Assembly: GCF_011683955.1 (NCBI RefSeq)
Contig: NZ_JAAQPI010000006.1
Span: forward strand, 62,001 to 126,000
Length of the DNA: 64,000 nt
Direction: 5' to 3'
Origin: Pseudomaricurvus alkylphenolicus
GTDB lineage: Bacteria > Pseudomonadota > Gammaproteobacteria > Pseudomonadales > Cellvibrionaceae
The position numbers and the translations under genes were made by a program. The stretch's first letter is position 1; every line of letters begins with the position of its first letter. Of the stretch, positions 61,371 through 64,000 are shown piece after piece. Below the pieces are notes generated by a model that was given only the letters and a program-made list of their open reading frames with translations, had not been told where the DNA came from and made no database searches.

Positions 61371-61703
61371 TCAAATGGACTTGATAGTGCCCTTCGGAAG
61401 CACAGCGTGAACCGCCACCTTTTGGAACTTGAGCTCAACATTATTACCGGTTTCGATCACCATATAATTGTCATCCACCTTGGTGACCTTACCCAGCATG
61501 CCGCTGTTCATGACCACCTCGTCGCCCTTGCTCAGGTTCGACACCAACTCGGAGTGCTCTTTTTGGCGCTTGCGCTGTGGGCGGATCATAAAGAAGTACA
61601 TAAAAACAAACAGGCCACCAAACATCACCAGAGTGATCATGGGGTTGCCCTGAGGGGCTGGAGCCTGGGCTTGTGCCATGGCGGCAGGAATAAAGAATTC
61701 CAT
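61371..61703 (-). CDS. yajC: Sec translocon accessory subunit YajC
   Basis: YajC binds the SecDF complex at the inner membrane. The 110-residue protein has one N-terminal helix (about 20-42, PMITLVMFGGLFVFMYFFMI) followed by the hallmark RPQRKRQKEHSELVSNLSKGDEVVMNSGMLGKV. AGGAA supports the ATG at 61703. It stands alone between the desulfhydrase gene and the AraC-type gene, not in the usual tgt-yajC-secD-secF operon. Confidence 0.92.
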   Translation of the reverse strand: MEFFIPAAMAQAQAPAPQGNPMITLVMFGGLFVFMYFFMIRPQRKRQKEHSELVSNLSKGDEVVMNSGMLGKVTKVDDNYMVIETGNNVELKFQKVAVHAVLPKGTIKSI

Positions 61704-61832
61704 CAAGGTTCCTCAATTGCTACGGAATGGTTATAAAAAAGGTGATCGCTCAAAGGGTTGAAACTCTACCGGTTTTGCGGAACTCAGGCAATCTGAATTG
61801 ACCGGAATTGACGTTATGACGGACTCACAACA

Positions 61833-61866
61833 GGAAAACCCACCGCGGCATAGCCGGGGTGGGTTC
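61833..61866 (-). terminator. probable terminator of the AraC-type gene
   Basis: AACCCACC (61837-61844) pairs perfectly with GGTGGGTT (61858-61865). On the minus strand the stem ends in a run of four T residues. It lies about 50 bases after the regulator's stop codon. Confidence 0.6.
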
Positions 61867-61915
61867 AAAATGTTTACCGGCGCGACCTTGGATCCCTGGT
61901 CGCTGCTCGAGTATG

Positions 61916-62890
61916 TCAGGCGTAGTCGCGGAACAGCTTGCGGAAAGTGCTGGGGGACAGACCTGTCCAGCGCTTGAACGCATTGGTAAAGCTGGTGCGG
62001 TCAGAGAAATCCAGAGACGCCGAAATGCTGTCAATGCTCATAGTGTGCTCAATCAACAGGTTGATCGAGTGATGAAAGCGCACTTGATCACGCAATTGAG
62101 CAAAGCTGATGCACTGCTGCTGCAAACGACGCTGCAACGTGCGCTTGGAGAGATTCATCTCCTCAGCGATAAAATCAATAGACAGCGAAGACTTGCCGAT
62201 GCGCTTCTGAAGCACCTCTACAACTCTACCTGGGACGCCGTAGACCTCTGGTAAACGAGCCTGCTGAACATACTCCTCGAACGATTTGATACCCTCGGTG
62301 GCGAAACCACCGCGCATCTTATCCGGTTCAATGGGCTGAACTTTTTGTAGCTCGATCATCTTGGCCACTCCTTTTGCCATGTAGTCAATGGTTTCTTCAT
62401 CTTCTCTGGTAAAGAAACTTTGATTGGCCTCCGCTTTGAAGAAGCACAAAACCCCATATATTTGACCTCCAACAAAGACAGGCGAACAAAGATATCCTCG
62501 AATAGCAAACCCATTATAGGCCATGGCGCGCAATTTCACAGAGAAATTATTCTGCACAATGGTCTTTTTTTGCTCGATGATACTGGCACACCACTCAACA
62601 TCCTGGTCAAATGTGGCAATTTGTTCGCCAAGGGGCCCCTCACGCGCCTCAATCACGGCATCATCGTGAAGAAACCGGAGTCTCAACAACATGCCGGAGT
62701 CCGCACCAAACATGCTCATACCGGCCTTGAGGTAGGCGCTGGCATGCAGATCAAAGCTGTCAAACCGGTCGGTTAGCAAATCGTGAAGGTTACGCAGGCG
62801 CTCGACCAGGATGGCTTCACGGGTTAAGGGGGATTGGGCGGAGCGCACCGCTGCCGGACCGTCCATTAACGCTTCGGAATTATCTGTCAT
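61916..62890 (-). CDS. GAF-domain AraC family transcriptional regulator
   Basis: The 324-residue protein joins an N-terminal GAF sensor (about 30-180, with GEQIATFDQDVEWCASIIEQKKTIVQNNF and SPVFVGGQIYGVLCFF) to a C-terminal AraC/XylS double helix-turn-helix (about 225-322). The DNA-binding part has EEMNLSKRTLQRRLQQQ and SASLDFSDRTSFTNAFKRWTGLSP. A short linker helix separates them. The GAF domain should bind a small molecule, haem or nucleotide, but no ligand-specific residues stand out. It is monocistronic with a terminator. The target genes are unknown. Confidence 0.9.
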   Translation of the reverse strand: MTDNSEALMDGPAAVRSAQSPLTREAILVERLRNLHDLLTDRFDSFDLHASAYLKAGMSMFGADSGMLLRLRFLHDDAVIEAREGPLGEQIATFDQDVEWCASIIEQKKTIVQNNFSVKLRAMAYNGFAIRGYLCSPVFVGGQIYGVLCFFKAEANQSFFTREDEETIDYMAKGVAKMIELQKVQPIEPDKMRGGFATEGIKSFEEYVQQARLPEVYGVPGRVVEVLQKRIGKSSLSIDFIAEEMNLSKRTLQRRLQQQCISFAQLRDQVRFHHSINLLIEHTMSIDSISASLDFSDRTSFTNAFKRWTGLSPSTFRKLFRDYA

Positions 62891-63238
62891 AGCTGCCGCT
62901 GCTGTCCTTTTCTGACTTCTTTTACGATTGAATTCATCGGGGGTGGAAAACTATTCCTTATATGCGGAATACGCCAGCCTGATTCACGCCAGGAGGTTGA
63001 TTTAGGCGACAATACTTGCTTCCAGCCACTTTCTTCACCGAATTTCTGGGAATTACAGCAAGTCTCCTTTCAATTCCGATGATTCCGGCCAAGAGCACAC
63101 CTTAATCAAGCAGGCCAGTAGGATGCTAACCGCTGGGAAATATTACGAAAGTCACTGATGAGAGATTTGTGACAGAGATTACAAACTGAAGGGATTATGG
63201 CGCCTTAAACGACGCCACAGTGGATTCTGAGGCCTGTT
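62891..63238. other. 348-base intergenic region with nothing recognisable
   Basis: The region lies between bcp and the AraC-type gene, both on the minus strand. It must hold the promoter of the regulator. I see no open frame with a ribosome binding site, no tRNA and no strong hairpin. Confidence 0.5.
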
Positions 63239-63715
63239 TTACAAATCAAGTTCGCCCAGCTGCTCCAGCACATCGTCGTGGTGAGACTTGGTTTTAAACT
63301 TGTCCATCACCGCCTTGAGACGGCCATCTTTGCCGATGATGAAAGTGGTGCGCAGGATGCCCATGAATTCCTTACCCATGAACTTTTTCAGCCCCCAGAC
63401 ACCGTACTTTTCAGCGATGGCATGATCTTCGTCAGACAGCAGGTCGAAATTCAATTCCTGCTTGTCGATAAACTTCTGCAACCTGGGATAGGCATCCGGG
63501 CTGACTCCCAGTACCACGGTATCCAGATCATCCAGCTCCGCCTTGGTATCCCTCAGACCACAAGCCTGGGTGGTGCATCCCGGTGTCATTGCCTTGGGGT
63601 AAAAGTAGAGAACCACATTGCTGGTACCACGAAAGTCTTTGAGACTGACCTTGGTGCCATCCTGCTTTTGCAGAGTGAATGCCGGAGCCATATTGCCGAT
63701 TTTGGGGTAAGCCAT
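63239..63715 (-). CDS. bcp: thioredoxin-dependent peroxiredoxin Bcp
   Basis: Bcp reduces hydrogen peroxide and organic peroxides with thioredoxin. The 158-residue AhpC/TSA protein has the peroxidatic C47 in YPKAMTPGCTTQACGLRD and the resolving C52 five residues later, as in the E. coli protein. GVSPDAYPRLQKF and LRTTFIIGKDGRL are conserved. It ends the series of thiol-redox genes (trxB, gor, the CxxC protein) in this window. Confidence 0.95.
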   Translation of the reverse strand: MAYPKIGNMAPAFTLQKQDGTKVSLKDFRGTSNVVLYFYPKAMTPGCTTQACGLRDTKAELDDLDTVVLGVSPDAYPRLQKFIDKQELNFDLLSDEDHAIAEKYGVWGLKKFMGKEFMGILRTTFIIGKDGRLKAVMDKFKTKSHHDDVLEQLGELDL

Positions 63716-63779
63716 ATCCGTGAGCCTGTTGTGATAGTTCTAAGAGCAGCGGATTATATAACCGACGGACAGAGATAGG

Positions 63780-64000
63780 CTAGCAAGCAAGATAACCCCA
63801 GCGGCCGTCCCTGCGGGTGTATAGCCCCTTCTCCCGCAGCTGCTGCAGCAGCAACTGCAGGTCTTCAGCAGACAAGAAGTCGCCCAGCTCCACCAAGCCA
63901 CTGTCACCGCACAGGGTCAGATGGTGAATTTCATCCATATCGTCCAGGCTGATCATTAAAGAGACCTTCTCGCGATCAAAGCGCCAGTCCCAGTGTCTGC
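63780..64000 (-). CDS. hypothetical protein, C-terminal part (cut by the window edge)
   Basis: An open frame enters from the right edge on the minus strand and stops at 63780-63782. The last about 72 residues are visible. An acidic segment (SLDDMDEIHHLTLCGDSG) precedes a Leu/Gln-rich helix (LSAEDLQLLLQQLREKGLY), and the end is TRRDGRWGYLAC. The pattern suggests a small winged-helix or coiled segment, but I do not recognise the family. The start lies outside the window. Confidence 0.55.
   Translation of the reverse strand, partial: RHWDWRFDREKVSLMISLDDMDEIHHLTLCGDSGLVELGDFLSAEDLQLLLQQLREKGLYTRRDGRWGYLAC

Overview
The window is a gene-dense chromosomal segment of a gammaproteobacterium. The gene order cysG-serS-crcB-rarA-lolA-ftsK / trxB-aat-bpt-infA / clpA-clpS / cspD and the block nudix-mnmA-hflD-purB match the Pseudomonas-type layout. 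The APS-type CysH with four iron-sulfur cysteines, the CysI plus DUF934 pair, and ThrH also point to the Pseudomonadales/Cellvibrionales/Marinobacter side of the class. This placement rests on recognised families and gene order; no database comparison was possible. I see no phage, transposase, CRISPR array or defence island, so this looks like core genome with a few small unknown genes.

Layout. 1-9 kb: end of a RecB/AddA-like helicase-nuclease, aroF, an unknown gene with a structured leader, an enoyl-CoA hydratase, nfuA and metH. 8.6-10.5 kb: small unknown proteins, a DUF2970 membrane protein, a MarR regulator and a 38-residue single-span membrane protein. 10.8-16.6 kb: cysI with a DUF934 partner, a cation/proton antiporter, an intergenic inverted repeat pair and gor. 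17.2-24.7 kb, minus strand: cysG, serS, crcB, rarA, lolA, ftsK. 25-31 kb: trxB, aat, bpt, infA, clpA, clpS, cspD. 31.2-38 kb: rluE, a NudJ-like hydrolase, mnmA, hflD, purB, roxA and two unknowns. 38-44.4 kb: a HAD phosphatase and rluC, divergent from rne with its very long leader, then a tRNA-Ser(UGA). 44.6-48.6 kb: yccA, tusDCB, yjbQ, rraA, a Rieske protein and a serine-less alpha/beta hydrolase. 48.6-54 kb: ppsA divergent from its regulator ppsR, pabB, thrH. 54.5-61.7 kb: cysH with a thioredoxin-like gene, cysB divergent from a TauE/SafE permease, a universal stress protein, a 5'-nucleotidase, quinone oxidoreductase, D-cysteine desulfhydrase, yajC. 61.9-64 kb: a GAF-AraC regulator, bcp and the end of an unknown gene.

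How the genes work together. Sulfur runs through the window: APS reductase, sulfite reductase, siroheme synthase (its cofactor), CysB, a probable sulfite/sulfonate permease, a desulfhydrase, methionine synthase, thioredoxin and glutathione reductases, Fe-S biogenesis (NfuA) and tRNA thiolation (TusBCD plus MnmA). A second unit is the N-degron pathway: the two aminoacyl-protein transferases (aat, bpt) lie next to the ClpS adaptor and ClpA unfoldase. A third is RNA: RNase E, its inhibitor RraA, two pseudouridine synthases and the ribosomal oxygenase RoxA.

The most interesting unexplained signals are small or regulatory: a 16-bp palindrome just after a metH promoter, a parS-like site at 54188-54203, a hairpin leader before an unknown gene at 2613, a CxxC thioredoxin-like gene beside cysH, a 38-residue membrane protein at 10361-10477, an alpha/beta hydrolase with glycine in place of its nucleophilic serine, an isolated yajC, and an approximately 770-nt rne leader. 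I did not find a convincing new multi-gene system.
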